From Polyangiaceae bacterium (GTDB lineage: Bacteria > Myxococcota > Polyangia > Polyangiales > Polyangiaceae), in assembly GCA_025936205.1 (NCBI GenBank), contig JAICTU010000003.1, positions 1 to 51,212 of the forward strand: a stretch of 51,212 bases of DNA, written 5' to 3'. Of the stretch, positions 16,660-25,830 are shown one piece after another. The first letter of the stretch is position 1. Every line of letters starts with the position of its first letter. A model generated the notes under the pieces. It searched no databases and was not told where the DNA came from. It saw only the letters and a program-made list of their open reading frames with translations. The position numbers and the translations under genes are program-made.

Positions 16660-18524
16660 CGGATGCCTCCCAAGTCTTCGATCAAACGCCCGAGGTCGCG
16701 CAGCGCTCGAAGGTCTTCTGTTTCATTGCTGACGTGGGCCTCGCCTTCGCGAGCGCGGCGCGCCAGTTCCAGGGTCTGCGCCACGGGCGCGTGGTCGCGG
16801 CCCGTCTTGCGCGCAACGGCACGCGCCAGGTCGGCGCTGCTCTGGCCCGAGCCCGCCGGTACCTGCTCGCGTACGACTTCCAGCCCATAGCCGGCATACG
16901 CCGAGAGTGCGCTGCGCGACGCGCGCTGCTCGGCCCAGCGCTGGCCCAGCGCCTGCACGTGCTCGCTGAAGCGACGCCGCAGGTTCGCGGGCGCTTCCAC
17001 ACGCCGCCCGAACGCCACGCCACGGTAGGCGGCGAACGCGGCGGCCAGCAGCAGCAGCTGACACAGCCAGGGCGTGAGCCCCGCTGCTTTCACCGCCGAG
17101 AGCGGGCTGCTCACGGTATCGCGCGTGAGCTCACCGATGATCTCCACGCGCCCCGCGGGCAAGTCGAGCAGGTTCGCGAGCAGCCGCGCGTTGTCCCCCG
17201 CGACCAGGCTGGCGTTGCTGAGCAAGTCAGGGCCACCGAGGAAGATCAGGCGGCCCTCGCCCTGGCCGGCCTCGGCAATGTATGGCGCGCCGGACTCGCA
17301 CAGCGCGAGCGGAGCCAGCTGCGGCGCTGCCAGGCTCGGGCCCAGGCTGACCAGCTCCGCGGGTTGACTGCTGGGCACCACCTTGGCCCGCGCGCTGCAG
17401 GTCGCGTCGCGAGTCACGGAAAATTCCTGATCGAACTTGGGCACGGGTGTGGCCAGGACCACGACCCCACCGGCTTCGATCCAGCTGCGCAAGCCGGCCC
17501 AGGATCCCTCGTCGATGTGGTTGGGCAAAACCACGACGGTGCCCACGTCTGCGCCGATCGGTTCCGTGCCCTCCAGCGGACGGAAGCGCTGGCTGACGCC
17601 GTGCCCCGAATCGAACAGGGCGCAGAAGAGGGAGTGGCCCTCGGCGCCGACGCCGCACAACGTGGCCAGCGGGCTCGGCGCCTGCGCCGGAGCCGGCGCG
17701 CAGCCGCTCGCCGCGAACAGGCCGAAGGCGAGAACAGAGACGAGCAGAACGGCGCCGAGCAGCGGCTCGGCCTGCTCCAGCAAGCGCTGATACATGCCCT
17801 GATCCAGCTGGCGCCCCCCGAACTGCACCGCCTCGGTGGTGCGCGTGAGCGCGCCGAACGCCGCCTGCAGCTCCGGCTTCTGCGCGAGGTCGCGCGCGTA
17901 GTCACCGTTGGTGCGCCCGCGCCGCGCCAGGATCAAGCCCAGCGCGTCGAGCCGCAGCACCACTCCCAGCTGGACCTCCGCGGCTGCCTCTGCGAACAGG
18001 CCGCGAGCGGCCAGTTGCCGGGCGCGCTCGAGGTGCGACTGAAAGGCTCGCTCGAACTCGGGCAGATCGGGCTCCGCGACGGGATCGCTGCCGGGCTGCG
18101 CCGCGGGCTCGGAGCGCGCGAGCGGCGAGGCCGGCAGCAAGCGCAGCGCGAGCCAGACGACGAGGCCCAGCGCGGCGAACACCAGCACCCAGAACAGCGC
18201 CAGCCCCAGCGCGCGCAGCAGAGCACCCAGCAAGACCTTCCAGCCTGATTCGCGCTCGGGCTCCGGCTGCTCCCCCTTGCACAGGGCCGCAAAGGCAGGG
18301 CAGCGCTGCGCGGACTCGGCAGCGAAGGGGCACAGCGCCCGCTCGCGCTCCGTCAGTACGTGCCGGGGCTCGCGGCAGAAGGGCGCGGCGCCGTTCGCCA
18401 AATTCGCCTCCAGTACGGCGCGCACGCCGTGCGGATCCGCGTCTGCAGCGTCCTGCGCGGGCAGTGCCCGCGCGCTCGCGCACAGGGCGAGCCCGGCGGC
18501 GACGGCCAGCCCCGCTCGCCTCAC
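16656..18524 (-). CDS. DUF4129-DUF4350 fusion membrane protein
   Basis: The gene starts with a GTG at 18524 that overlaps the upstream stop (GTGA), giving 622 residues; the open frame running on to 19190 is antisense-like to the next gene and is rejected. Order: signal-like segment (RAGLAVAAGLALCASARALP), a Cys-containing region, a membrane helix (LFWVLVFAALGLVVWLALRL), a DUF4129-type C-terminal motif (LRLDALGLILARRGRTNGDY), another helix (LLGAVLLVSVLAFGLFAASG), a DUF4350-type domain (TVVVLPNHIDEGSWAGLRSW, IEAGGVVVLATPV), a last helix and a cytoplasmic helical tail. In most genomes DUF4129 and DUF4350 are separate proteins next to MoxR; here they are one chain. Likely a membrane sensor or scaffold for MoxR. 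Confidence 0.8.
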   Translation of the reverse strand: MRRAGLAVAAGLALCASARALPAQDAADADPHGVRAVLEANLANGAAPFCREPRHVLTERERALCPFAAESAQRCPAFAALCKGEQPEPERESGWKVLLGALLRALGLALFWVLVFAALGLVVWLALRLLPASPLARSEPAAQPGSDPVAEPDLPEFERAFQSHLERARQLAARGLFAEAAAEVQLGVVLRLDALGLILARRGRTNGDYARDLAQKPELQAAFGALTRTTEAVQFGGRQLDQGMYQRLLEQAEPLLGAVLLVSVLAFGLFAASGCAPAPAQAPSPLATLCGVGAEGHSLFCALFDSGHGVSQRFRPLEGTEPIGADVGTVVVLPNHIDEGSWAGLRSWIEAGGVVVLATPVPKFDQEFSVTRDATCSARAKVVPSSQPAELVSLGPSLAAPQLAPLALCESGAPYIAEAGQGEGRLIFLGGPDLLSNASLVAGDNARLLANLLDLPAGRVEIIGELTRDTVSSPLSAVKAAGLTPWLCQLLLLAAAFAAYRGVAFGRRVEAPANLRRRFSEHVQALGQRWAEQRASRSALSAYAGYGLEVVREQVPAGSGQSSADLARAVARKTGRDHAPVAQTLELARRAREGEAHVSNETEDLRALRDLGRLIEDLGGIR

Positions 18525-19300
18525 GCGGCCTCCGGCACTTGCGCTGCGCGCTGCAAGCGCACCTGCACGTCCCAGGCGTCGGCACGCGTGCGCGCGTCGA
18601 TGTAACGCAGAAAGCGCAGTGTAGTCGCCACCGGCAGCGCCGCAAACCAGCCCACGATGGCATAGAGCGAGCCGCCGTCGCTCAGCAGATCGCCCCACGG
18701 CAGCTGGAGCTGCAGCGTGTCGTGCACGATCGCTTCTCCCAGCACCTGCGCCCCGAGCACGCCCGCCCCAAACATCAGCAACGTGGTGATGAACAGGGCG
18801 AACCGCTGATCGACATTGCCCTCCATCAAACGCGCAGCGCGCGCCGCTGCGCGCGAGCTGGGCAGCCCCTCCAGCAGCAAGGCTTCGGGCAGGAACGTGT
18901 AACGCATCCACGCCCAGGGCCACAGGACCAGCGTCGAGGCCGCGAGCGCCATGCCCACGCGCGTGACGAACATCAGCCCCGTGTACACGCCGAAGCCCGC
19001 CCAGAAGCGGCGCAGCACCGCACGCGGGTCGAGCTGGTCGCTGAACATCAGGTCGCCCGCCGCCAGCGTGAAGATGCCTTGTAGCCACACGCCGAGCGGA
19101 ACCGCCAGCAGCCACAACGCGGGCCAGCTCCAGTCGAAGACGAACTTGCACAGCACGCACGCGCCAAACGCCGGCAGCAAGAGCGTGCACAGACCGAGGT
19201 AGCGCCGGCCCCCGAGGCGCGTCAGGAACAGCAGCGTGAGGTCCACGCTCTCCAGCGTGGTACGCGGGCGGAGCACGACGTTGGCGCTGCCCAGATTCAA
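18521..19300 (-). CDS. Polytopic membrane protein of the RDD-SpoIIM-MoxR operon
   Basis: I place the start at a TTG at 19300, overlapping the SpoIIM stop (TTGA); a GTG eight codons later (19276) is the alternative. The 259-residue product has at least five membrane segments (e.g. YLGLCTLLLPAFGACVLCKF, LWLLAVPLGVWLQGIFTLAA, ALFITTLLMFGAGVLGAQVL, LYAIVGWFAALPVATTL), ending in a soluble basic tail (RTRADAWDVQVRLQRA). Proteins in this operon position are usually annotated as hypothetical membrane proteins. The position between SpoIIM and the DUF4129 gene, and the 4-base overlaps at both ends, tie it to the same membrane complex. No enzymatic motif is visible. Confidence 0.75.
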   Translation of the reverse strand: MNLGSANVVLRPRTTLESVDLTLLFLTRLGGRRYLGLCTLLLPAFGACVLCKFVFDWSWPALWLLAVPLGVWLQGIFTLAAGDLMFSDQLDPRAVLRRFWAGFGVYTGLMFVTRVGMALAASTLVLWPWAWMRYTFLPEALLLEGLPSSRAAARAARLMEGNVDQRFALFITTLLMFGAGVLGAQVLGEAIVHDTLQLQLPWGDLLSDGGSLYAIVGWFAALPVATTLRFLRYIDARTRADAWDVQVRLQRAAQVPEAA

Positions 19301-20259
19301 GCGCGCCGCTCCCGGTTGCGACCGCCGAGGGACAGATAGGCGGTGACGAACAGGGTGTTCACGCCGGCCACCGCCCATTTGACGGGGTCGGGCACGGGCG
19401 CGGCCGACCAGAACGCCTCGAAGGCTGCGGCCACGAGCAAGAACACTCCGGCGCCCACCACCAGCACCAGCGCCGAACGCCCCGCGCGCAGCAGCGAGCT
19501 GCGCCGGCTGAGGCCGCCCGTATCGAGCAGCGCGAAGCCGATCTGCAAGCCCGCGGCGCCCGAGATCACGATCGCCGTGAGCTCGAACGGCGAGTGACCG
19601 CAGCAATAGGTGAAGATGTTGCGGCCGTGCCCGTTGGCGAACACCCAGCCGAACGAGGTGCCGAGCGTGATGCCGTTGAAGACCAGAAAGAAGACGCTGC
19701 CGGCTCCGAACAGAATGCCCGTGGCAAAGCAGCGAAAGGCGATGCCCACGTTGTTGTACACGTAAAAGCCGGCCATGGCGGAGTCCCCGCCGTCCGGGCG
19801 TGACTCGGACTTGGCGTACCAGGTGTTCATCGCCTCCAGCGTCTCGGGCGGCAGCACGTGCTCGGCAAAGCCCGGGCGAAACAGCGCTCCCGCCAGGCCC
19901 AGCGCGAACGGCAGCCAGAACAGCACGGCCGCAACCGCGACGAAGCCCCAGTGCTTGCGCATCAGGCGCGGGAACTCGTCCAGCATCTCGCGGAAGGCGA
20001 AGCTGCCCTCGCGCTCGGGCGCGCGATACAAGAAGTTGTGCGCGCGCGACGCGAGCGCATCGAGCCGGCCCCGCAGATCCGTGCCGAAGCCGAGCGAGCG
20101 CACCTGCATCACATCCGCGGACAGCGCGCGGTAGAGCGCGGCGATCCGGCGCGTGGCCTCGCCTTGCGCAGGATCTCGAGCGGCGGCTCCTGCCAGCAGG
20201 CGCTCCAGATCCTTCCAGCGCGGCTCGCGCTCTGCCACGAACTCGTCGCGCGTCTTCAT
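19297..20259 (-). CDS. Stage II sporulation protein M (SpoIIM) family membrane protein
   Basis: The 320-residue product has a soluble N-terminal helical domain (REPRWKDLERLLAGAA ... IAALYRALSADVMQVR), a first membrane segment (FVAVAAVLFWLPFALGLAG), the central loop MAGFYVYNNVGIAFRCFATG, and further helices with GHSPFELTAIVISGAAGLQI, the SpoIIM/DUF95 signature. In Bacillus SpoIIM belongs to a peptidoglycan-hydrolase complex; in Gram-negative bacteria with an adjacent RDD protein it is a general envelope component, not evidence for sporulation by itself. It overlaps the RDD gene stop by four bases. Confidence 0.88.
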   Translation of the reverse strand: MKTRDEFVAEREPRWKDLERLLAGAAARDPAQGEATRRIAALYRALSADVMQVRSLGFGTDLRGRLDALASRAHNFLYRAPEREGSFAFREMLDEFPRLMRKHWGFVAVAAVLFWLPFALGLAGALFRPGFAEHVLPPETLEAMNTWYAKSESRPDGGDSAMAGFYVYNNVGIAFRCFATGILFGAGSVFFLVFNGITLGTSFGWVFANGHGRNIFTYCCGHSPFELTAIVISGAAGLQIGFALLDTGGLSRRSSLLRAGRSALVLVVGAGVFLLVAAAFEAFWSAAPVPDPVKWAVAGVNTLFVTAYLSLGGRNRERRA

Positions 20260-21050
20260 GCGGCCATCGGATGTGTTGCGCGATGATGCAGCAGCGCGAG
20301 GAAGCGCATCGGATCCGTGTAGGTCAGGTTGAGACGCTGAGCCAGACGCGGCGCGAGCAGCAGCGCCAGCTCCTGCTCGCGCGGGCGCGAGAGCGCCTGC
20401 TTGCGGCGCATCAGATGATCGATGGCGTCCAGTTCCTCGGCGCTGAAGGCCACGCGCGCGGGCAGCGCTCGCAACTCCTCCAGCGTCGGAGCGGGCGAGA
20501 GCGCGATCGGCGGGAGGATGGCCTCGCTGCCCTCCACGATCACGAAGGTGCCCGCGACCAGATCACCAAGCCGCCGGAACTGCCCGTCCAGGCACATCGT
20601 GAGCCCGCCGATCACATTCCAGAACGGCAAGAAGTCCACCGCACGCAGCAGGTTGCGCAGCACGCTCTCGCGCAAGCCGATCGGCAAGCCGTTGTTACAG
20701 ACCACGCGTAGCCGGAGCGAGCGCTTGCCGAAGCTCTGGCCGTTCATGAACAGCTCACACGCCACGTAATAACACCAGTCCACCACGAACAACGCGAGCA
20801 GCGCGATGCCCTGCCCCACCCCCGACGCCGTCCGCCCCATCAGCCCCGCCGCGGTCGCGACCGCGTACAGCCCCCCCAGCAACGCGCCGCGCACCAGGCC
20901 ATCGATCACATAAGCGAGCGCGCGCTGCGCGGGCCCCGCAAGGCGGCAGGAAAAGCGCGTGCGCTCCGGCGTATCGATATCCGTCGCCGTATCGATCGCT
21001 GCATGGCGTCCGTCCTGGAGCATCCCTCGCGTTTCCCGCGCCCGGCTCAT
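20256..21050 (-). CDS. RDD family membrane protein, first gene of the MoxR operon
   Basis: The 264-residue protein starts with a short polar stretch, then the RDD core: RLAGPAQRALAYVIDGLVRG (the R..A..iD motif), helices LLGGLYAVATAAGLMG and GIALLALFVVDWCYYVACEL, and the signature NGQSFGKRSLRLRVV with RNLLRAVDFLPF and RRLGDLVAGTFV. The C-terminal soluble extension (SAEELDAIDHLMRRKQALSR) is typical of RDD proteins linked to SpoIIM and MoxR. It heads six genes joined by overlaps or gaps of at most 7 bases down to 14373. The promoter should lie in 21051-21130; I see no clear consensus there. Confidence 0.88.
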   Translation of the reverse strand: MSRARETRGMLQDGRHAAIDTATDIDTPERTRFSCRLAGPAQRALAYVIDGLVRGALLGGLYAVATAAGLMGRTASGVGQGIALLALFVVDWCYYVACELFMNGQSFGKRSLRLRVVCNNGLPIGLRESVLRNLLRAVDFLPFWNVIGGLTMCLDGQFRRLGDLVAGTFVIVEGSEAILPPIALSPAPTLEELRALPARVAFSAEELDAIDHLMRRKQALSRPREQELALLLAPRLAQRLNLTYTDPMRFLALLHHRATHPMAA

Positions 21051-21130
21051 CGTCTCCTAAATGGCGGCCACTGGGAAGGACCGCGTAACCCCCGGCCCTC
21101 GACCCTGGGCACAGCGCTGCGACCGGAGCC

Positions 21131-22081
21131 TCAAAACCGCGGATCGAATCCGCCCGCCAGGATGTCCAGCATGGGCTCCACGAACAGCGGCGAGCACAAC
21201 CCCAGCCACGCGAGCGTCCACAGCCGCCGCGCGGGCAAGGGCCAGCGGCTCTGCGCGAGCCGCCGCTCCAGCCACAGCGGGGGCAGCTGCAGCACGAAGA
21301 ACAGCGCCATGCGCAGGCCGGCAGCGATCCCGACCGCCGCCCACGTGAAATACAAGTGCAACACGGCGCTGGCCACGAACGCCGCAACCAGACCCAGCCC
21401 CGCCCGCCCGCGCGCCGCGAGCGGACGATAGAAGGCGGCAAAGAGCCAGCTGCCCACGATGCGATTCCAGCGCCGCCCCCAGAACTCACCGACGGACGTG
21501 GCCAGGATCGGCTGCTGATGAAAGATGGGCGGGCGCAGGCCGCAGGCGCGATAAATGAACTCGAACAGCCCGAGCGCGCCCTCCACCCCCGTGTACGCAA
21601 AACCGAGCCCTGCCGCGCAGCGCAGGAGCCGCCCGCTCGGCGCCGGCAGCGCGGGCGCCTGAAACAGCGCCAGCCAGAGCAACGGCGCCGCAACCACTCC
21701 CCAGACGCAGGAAGCGAGCAAGAGCCGCCAGCGCAGCTCGGGCCGAAATCGCGGCCGCTCCCCGGCAGCGAGGCCGCGGAACGCGCCGTCCTGCCGCAGG
21801 TCGTGCAGCACCAGCAAATGCAGCGCGCGAAACAAGGCCGATCGCTGCGTGCGCTCACGCGCGAGGCCGATCACCTTCATGCACACCCAGACCAGCTCCA
21901 GGCCGACCGCGGCGCGCAACACCGGGCCCGGCCAGATCCCGAACGGCACCACCAACGCCAGCGTGGTCAGCGCCACACTGATCCCCCGCCGCAGCAGCGA
22001 ACCCGATGCGAGCAACCCCAACGCCGCAGCGAAACTGAAGCTGATCGAGATCCAGAAGATCCAGTGCTCGGTCGCAGTCAC
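21131..22081 (-). CDS. Wax-synthase-like MBOAT family membrane acyltransferase
   Basis: The 316-residue product is almost all membrane helices and carries the plant wax synthase/MBOAT_2 pattern: SVGEFWGRRWNRIVGSWLFA (F-W-x-R-x-W) followed some residues later by FVASAVLHLYFTW, where the histidine in SAVLHLY is the expected catalytic residue. Such enzymes join an acyl-CoA to a long-chain or sterol-like alcohol in the membrane, making wax or steryl esters. It is divergent (93 bp) from the penicillin-acylase-family gene, hinting at a shared lipid or acyl metabolism theme. The length agrees with the family. The antisense frame opposite it is open but not family-like. Confidence 0.75.
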   Translation of the reverse strand: MTATEHWIFWISISFSFAAALGLLASGSLLRRGISVALTTLALVVPFGIWPGPVLRAAVGLELVWVCMKVIGLARERTQRSALFRALHLLVLHDLRQDGAFRGLAAGERPRFRPELRWRLLLASCVWGVVAAPLLWLALFQAPALPAPSGRLLRCAAGLGFAYTGVEGALGLFEFIYRACGLRPPIFHQQPILATSVGEFWGRRWNRIVGSWLFAAFYRPLAARGRAGLGLVAAFVASAVLHLYFTWAAVGIAAGLRMALFFVLQLPPLWLERRLAQSRWPLPARRLWTLAWLGLCSPLFVEPMLDILAGGFDPRF

Positions 22082-22174
22082 CAGCCCGCCCGTCTAGGAC
22101 CTGCTTTGGAAATCGTCAATCCCGCGAGCACCGTTGCTCCTACAGAACGACCCGGGCAGACTGCCGCCGAAGCC

Positions 22175-24598
22175 ATGTCGCTGCCATCTCACTCCCTTAG
22201 CGCCGACCCGGCGCTGCCTCTCGGGGCCAGGACCCGCTGGGCGCAGCGGCTGTTTCGACTGCTGCTCGGCGCGCGCTCCCCGCGCTGGAGCGGCGAGCTG
22301 CGCGCGGGCACGCGCCAACCCGTCCTGCTGCGCCGCGACGCGTACGGCGTCGCCTACATCGATGCCCGGGAGCCCCGCGACGCCTGGTTCGGGCTCGGCT
22401 TCTGTCATGCCCAGGATCGCGCGGGCCAGCTGGAGCTGCTCGGGCGGACGGTACGCGGCACGCTCTCGGAGTTGGCGGGTCCCGAGACCCTGAGCCTGGA
22501 CCGAGCGGTGCGCATGATCGGAATCCGGCGCGCCGCCGAGGCGCAATTCGAACATTTCGACGCCGACCTGCGCGAGCAGATCACGGCCTACGCCGCGGGC
22601 CTGAACGCAGCGTTCGAGCATGGGCCGCGCAGCCACGAGCACGCGCTGCTGCGCATCGAGCCCACGCCCTGGCAGCCTGCCGATGTGATCGGGCTGGGGC
22701 TGCTCACCTGCTGCCTGTTGCCTTCCAACTGGGACGTGGAGGCGGCGCGACTGAACCTGCTGGAACGCGATGGTGAGGCTGCCGTGCGTGCGCTCGATCC
22801 GACGTATCCCGCGCAGCTGCCGCTGACCTCGCCGCCCGGCGCGGCAGCAGGCCCCTTTCTCAGCGACTATCTGCTGCGCGACCTGGAGGCTCTGCGCGCG
22901 CTGCTCGGCACGAGCGGCGGTTCCAATGCCTGGGCGCTCGCCGGCAGCAAGACCGCGAGCGGACGACCGTTGCTCGCCAACGACCCACACCTGCCCGCCT
23001 CATTGCCCAACCTGGGCTACCTCGCGCGGGTGAAATGCCCGGAGTTCGGCGTCGCCGGCGTGAGCCTGGTCGGGCTGCCCGCGTTCCTGACCGGACACAA
23101 TGGGCATGCGGCCTGGGGCGCGACCGCGGCGGCCGTCGACAACGTGGACCTGTTCCTGGAGGAGCTGAGCGCGGATGGGGAGCGCGTGCGCGAGGGCGAA
23201 GACTTCGTGCCCTGCGCCACGCACACCGAATGGATCCGCGTGCGCGGGCGCGCTTCGGAAGCCCTGCACGTGCGCCGCACGGCGCGGGGTCCGATCGTGG
23301 CGAGCGCCGCCGAGCCCGAGGCGGCACTGTTCCACCCGTTGCCGCTGCTGGGGCGGGCCAACGCGCTCTCCCTGGCCGGCACGTGGCTCGCGCCCCGGCC
23401 CACGCGCGCAGCGCTGGGCTTTCACCTGCTGCGCAGCTTCGAGGACTTTCGCGCCTGCTGCGCGCAGTCCACCGGCTGCTGCTACAGCTTCGTGTACGCG
23501 GACCCAGACAGCGTGGGCTGGCTGCTCGCCTGCGAAGTGCCGCGCCGCAAGTCGGGCCACGGCTCGCTGCCGTTGCCGGGTTGGGCCCCCGACGTGGGCT
23601 GGGAGGCGCAACCCGCCGTCAGCAGCGAGCTGCCCTGGCTGGAGAACCCGGAGAGCGGCTTCGTGTGCTGCGCCAACAACCAGCCGGTGGCAGACGGGCA
23701 GAGCGCCGTCTTCCTGGGCCACGACTTCCTCGACGGCTATCGACAGGCGCGCATCACGGAGCGCCTCCAAGCCGACAGCGACTGGAGTGTCGCGAGCACG
23801 AGCCAGCTGCAGCTCGACGTGCTCTCGCTTCCCTTCCGCGAGCTGCGCGAGGTGCTGCTGGCCGTGCCGGCGCGGGATGCCGACGGGGCCCGCGCGCTCG
23901 AGCTGCTCCGGAGCTGGAGCGGCGAGCTCAGCGCTGACTCCAGCGCCGCGAGCGTGTACGCGCTATTTCTCGGGCAGCTGTGCCAGCGCATCTGCCAGGT
24001 CAAGGCGCCGGGCAGCTGGAGCATCGCCTCCGGGGGCGGTGTGAGCCGGCTCAGCCCGGGCACCTGCTGGAACGCGCGCCGCGCCAGCTTCGTGGCGCGC
24101 CTGATGCTGGATCAACCCGCAGGTTACTTCGAATCCTGGCCGAGAGAAATGGCGGAAGTACTGGGCGGCGTCGTGCGCTGGTTGCGCCGCGATTTCGGCT
24201 CCGACGAGCGGCGCTGGGCGTGGGGTGAGATCCGCCCGCTGCCGTTGCGACACTTGCTCGGGCAACACCCGCTGCTGGGCCCGATCTACAATCGCGGGCC
24301 GCTGCCGGGCTACGGCGACAGCACCACCGTCAACCAGGCGAGCTTCGAGTTCTGGCAGCCGCTGCGGCACTCGACGGTCAGCGCGCACGTGCGCTCGGTG
24401 ATGGACGTCGGCAACTGGTCCGCCGCACGCTTCGTGCTGCTCGGTGGGCAATCGGGCAATCCCTGCTCGCAGCACTATGACGACCTGGTGCCGCTCTGGC
24501 AGCGCGGCGAGGGCGTTCCCATCCACTGGGAAGACGCTGCCGTCGACGCACACACCCGGCATACGCTGCGGCTCACGCCATCGGGAGCGGCGCCATGA
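22175..24598 (+). CDS. Penicillin acylase (Ntn-hydrolase) family protein
   Basis: I choose the ATG at 22175 (MSLPSHSLS); the frame is open for another 273 codons upstream but that part is antisense to the acyltransferase. The 807-residue protein shows the family order: alpha-chain start (PVLLRRDAYGVAYIDAREPR), AWFGLGFCHAQDRAGQLELL, then the autocatalytic site GTSGGSNAWALAGSKTASGR with the presumed N-terminal nucleophile Ser250, then LLANDPHLPASLPNLGYLAR and GHNGHAAWGATAA. These enzymes cleave amide bonds of acylated substrates (beta-lactams, acyl-homoserine lactones, cyclic lipopeptides). Unlike most, it shows no clear signal peptide. Its stop overlaps the glycosyltransferase start (ATGA). 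Confidence 0.88.
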   Translation: MSLPSHSLSADPALPLGARTRWAQRLFRLLLGARSPRWSGELRAGTRQPVLLRRDAYGVAYIDAREPRDAWFGLGFCHAQDRAGQLELLGRTVRGTLSELAGPETLSLDRAVRMIGIRRAAEAQFEHFDADLREQITAYAAGLNAAFEHGPRSHEHALLRIEPTPWQPADVIGLGLLTCCLLPSNWDVEAARLNLLERDGEAAVRALDPTYPAQLPLTSPPGAAAGPFLSDYLLRDLEALRALLGTSGGSNAWALAGSKTASGRPLLANDPHLPASLPNLGYLARVKCPEFGVAGVSLVGLPAFLTGHNGHAAWGATAAAVDNVDLFLEELSADGERVREGEDFVPCATHTEWIRVRGRASEALHVRRTARGPIVASAAEPEAALFHPLPLLGRANALSLAGTWLAPRPTRAALGFHLLRSFEDFRACCAQSTGCCYSFVYADPDSVGWLLACEVPRRKSGHGSLPLPGWAPDVGWEAQPAVSSELPWLENPESGFVCCANNQPVADGQSAVFLGHDFLDGYRQARITERLQADSDWSVASTSQLQLDVLSLPFRELREVLLAVPARDADGARALELLRSWSGELSADSSAASVYALFLGQLCQRICQVKAPGSWSIASGGGVSRLSPGTCWNARRASFVARLMLDQPAGYFESWPREMAEVLGGVVRWLRRDFGSDERRWAWGEIRPLPLRHLLGQHPLLGPIYNRGPLPGYGDSTTVNQASFEFWQPLRHSTVSAHVRSVMDVGNWSAARFVLLGGQSGNPCSQHYDDLVPLWQRGEGVPIHWEDAAVDAHTRHTLRLTPSGAAP

Positions 24599-25830
24599 AG
24601 GTGCTGCTCGCGCCGATCGGCTCGCGCGGCGACCTGCAGCCGCAGCTGGTGCTGGGCGAAGAGCTGCGGCGCCGCGGCCACGAGGTGACGTTCGCCACCT
24701 GCCCCAATTTCCTCGCCCAGCTGCGCGGCGAAGGCTTCGAGTCGCTGCCCGTGGGCGGCGACTCGAACGCGATGATCCTCGAGAACGCCGCGCTCGCGGA
24801 GCAGAGCCCGCTGAAGGCGCTGCCGCGCCAGCTCGCGCTGCTCACGGCCGAGACGGATCGGCAGTGCCGCGACCTGCTCGGAGCCGATCTGCCGCGCTTC
24901 GATCTGATCGTGGCCGCCGGGCTCTCGTTTGCGCCCCGGCTGCTCGCCGAGCGCCAGGGCGCGCGCTACTCGTTCATCCATTACACGAGGAGCGCCGTGC
25001 GCTCGGCGACACAGCCGCCCGCGGCGCTGCCCATCTTCGGCCTGCCGCGCCCGCTGAACCGCGCGCTCTGGGCGCTGGTGCTCGCCGGCTTCACGCGCGC
25101 GGTGGCGGAGCCGATCCGCCGCGCCCGGCAGGCGCACGGGCTGGCGCCGGAGCGCGACGTGTATGGCAGCATCCATGCACGCAACGCGCTGCTGGCGCAG
25201 GATGAGCTGTTCGGCAGCTTGCCGGGCGACGCGCGGGGTCATGCGGCGCACGTGCCCGCGCTGGCGAGGGCCGCGGGCCCCGCAGAGCTGCCGCCGGCCG
25301 TGGAGGAGTTCCTGCGAAACGGCCGTGGGGCACCGCTCGTGTACATCGGCTTCGGCAGCATGCCCAGCGTGCGGCGCGCGCTGGTCGTGGAAGCGGTAGC
25401 AGCCTTCTGCGCGGCACACGGCGCGCGCGTGCTGTTGTTCTCGGCGCACGCGGAAGACGACGGGCTCACGCTGCCGCCTTCCGTGCTGTCGGTGGGCGCG
25501 CTGGATCACGCGCGGCTGTTTCCGCGCCTCGATCTGGTCGTGCACCATGGCGGCGCGGGCACCACGGCGGCGGTGTTGCGCGCGGGTGTACCACAGCTGA
25601 TCGTTCCGCACATCGTCGACCAGTTCTTCCACGGGCGGCGGATCGCCGAGCTGGGGCTGGGGCCGCCACCAGCGAGCAAGCGCACGCTGCGCTCGCGCTT
25701 GCTCGGCTTATCGTGGTCGGAGCTGCGCGCACAGCGTCAGCGCGCCGCCCAGGTGGCCATGACGCTGGCACCCAGCGGCGCTCCTGCCGCTGCGGACGCG
25801 CTGGAGCGCTTGCCGCCCAACGCGCTGTAA
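24595..25830 (+). CDS. GT1/MGT-type glycosyltransferase
   Basis: The 411-residue protein has the GT-B layout: N-terminal acceptor domain starting MKVLLAPIGSRGDLQPQLVL (the G-S-R-G-D loop of the EryCIII/UGT-like family) and a C-terminal nucleotide-sugar domain with VYIGFGSMPS and the signature DLVVHHGGAGTTAAVLRAGV, then PQLIVPHIVDQFFHGRRIAE. This is the pattern of enzymes that glycosylate lipids, polyketides, sterols or terpenoids with NDP-sugars. It is translationally coupled (ATGA) to the penicillin-acylase-like gene, so both may modify the same acylated or lipid-like molecule. The His of the donor motif and the final Gln of a typical PSPG box are D-Q here. Confidence 0.88.
   Translation: MKVLLAPIGSRGDLQPQLVLGEELRRRGHEVTFATCPNFLAQLRGEGFESLPVGGDSNAMILENAALAEQSPLKALPRQLALLTAETDRQCRDLLGADLPRFDLIVAAGLSFAPRLLAERQGARYSFIHYTRSAVRSATQPPAALPIFGLPRPLNRALWALVLAGFTRAVAEPIRRARQAHGLAPERDVYGSIHARNALLAQDELFGSLPGDARGHAAHVPALARAAGPAELPPAVEEFLRNGRGAPLVYIGFGSMPSVRRALVVEAVAAFCAAHGARVLLFSAHAEDDGLTLPPSVLSVGALDHARLFPRLDLVVHHGGAGTTAAVLRAGVPQLIVPHIVDQFFHGRRIAELGLGPPPASKRTLRSRLLGLSWSELRAQRQRAAQVAMTLAPSGAPAAADALERLPPNAL

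Noticed and set aside
14610..18248. Two long plus-strand frames (14610-15767 and 16734-18248)
   Set aside because: They lie antisense to DUF58 and DUF4129/DUF4350 genes and are Gln/Arg/Ala-rich, typical shadows in GC-rich DNA.
18525..19190. N-terminal extension of the DUF4129/DUF4350 frame
   Set aside because: Overlaps the coding frame of the upstream membrane protein with no membrane-like or family pattern; the GTGA overlap at 18521-18524 gives a better start.
21356..22174. 273-codon extension upstream of the penicillin-acylase gene
   Set aside because: Antisense to the MBOAT acyltransferase and low-complexity; the ATG at 22175 starts the family-like part.
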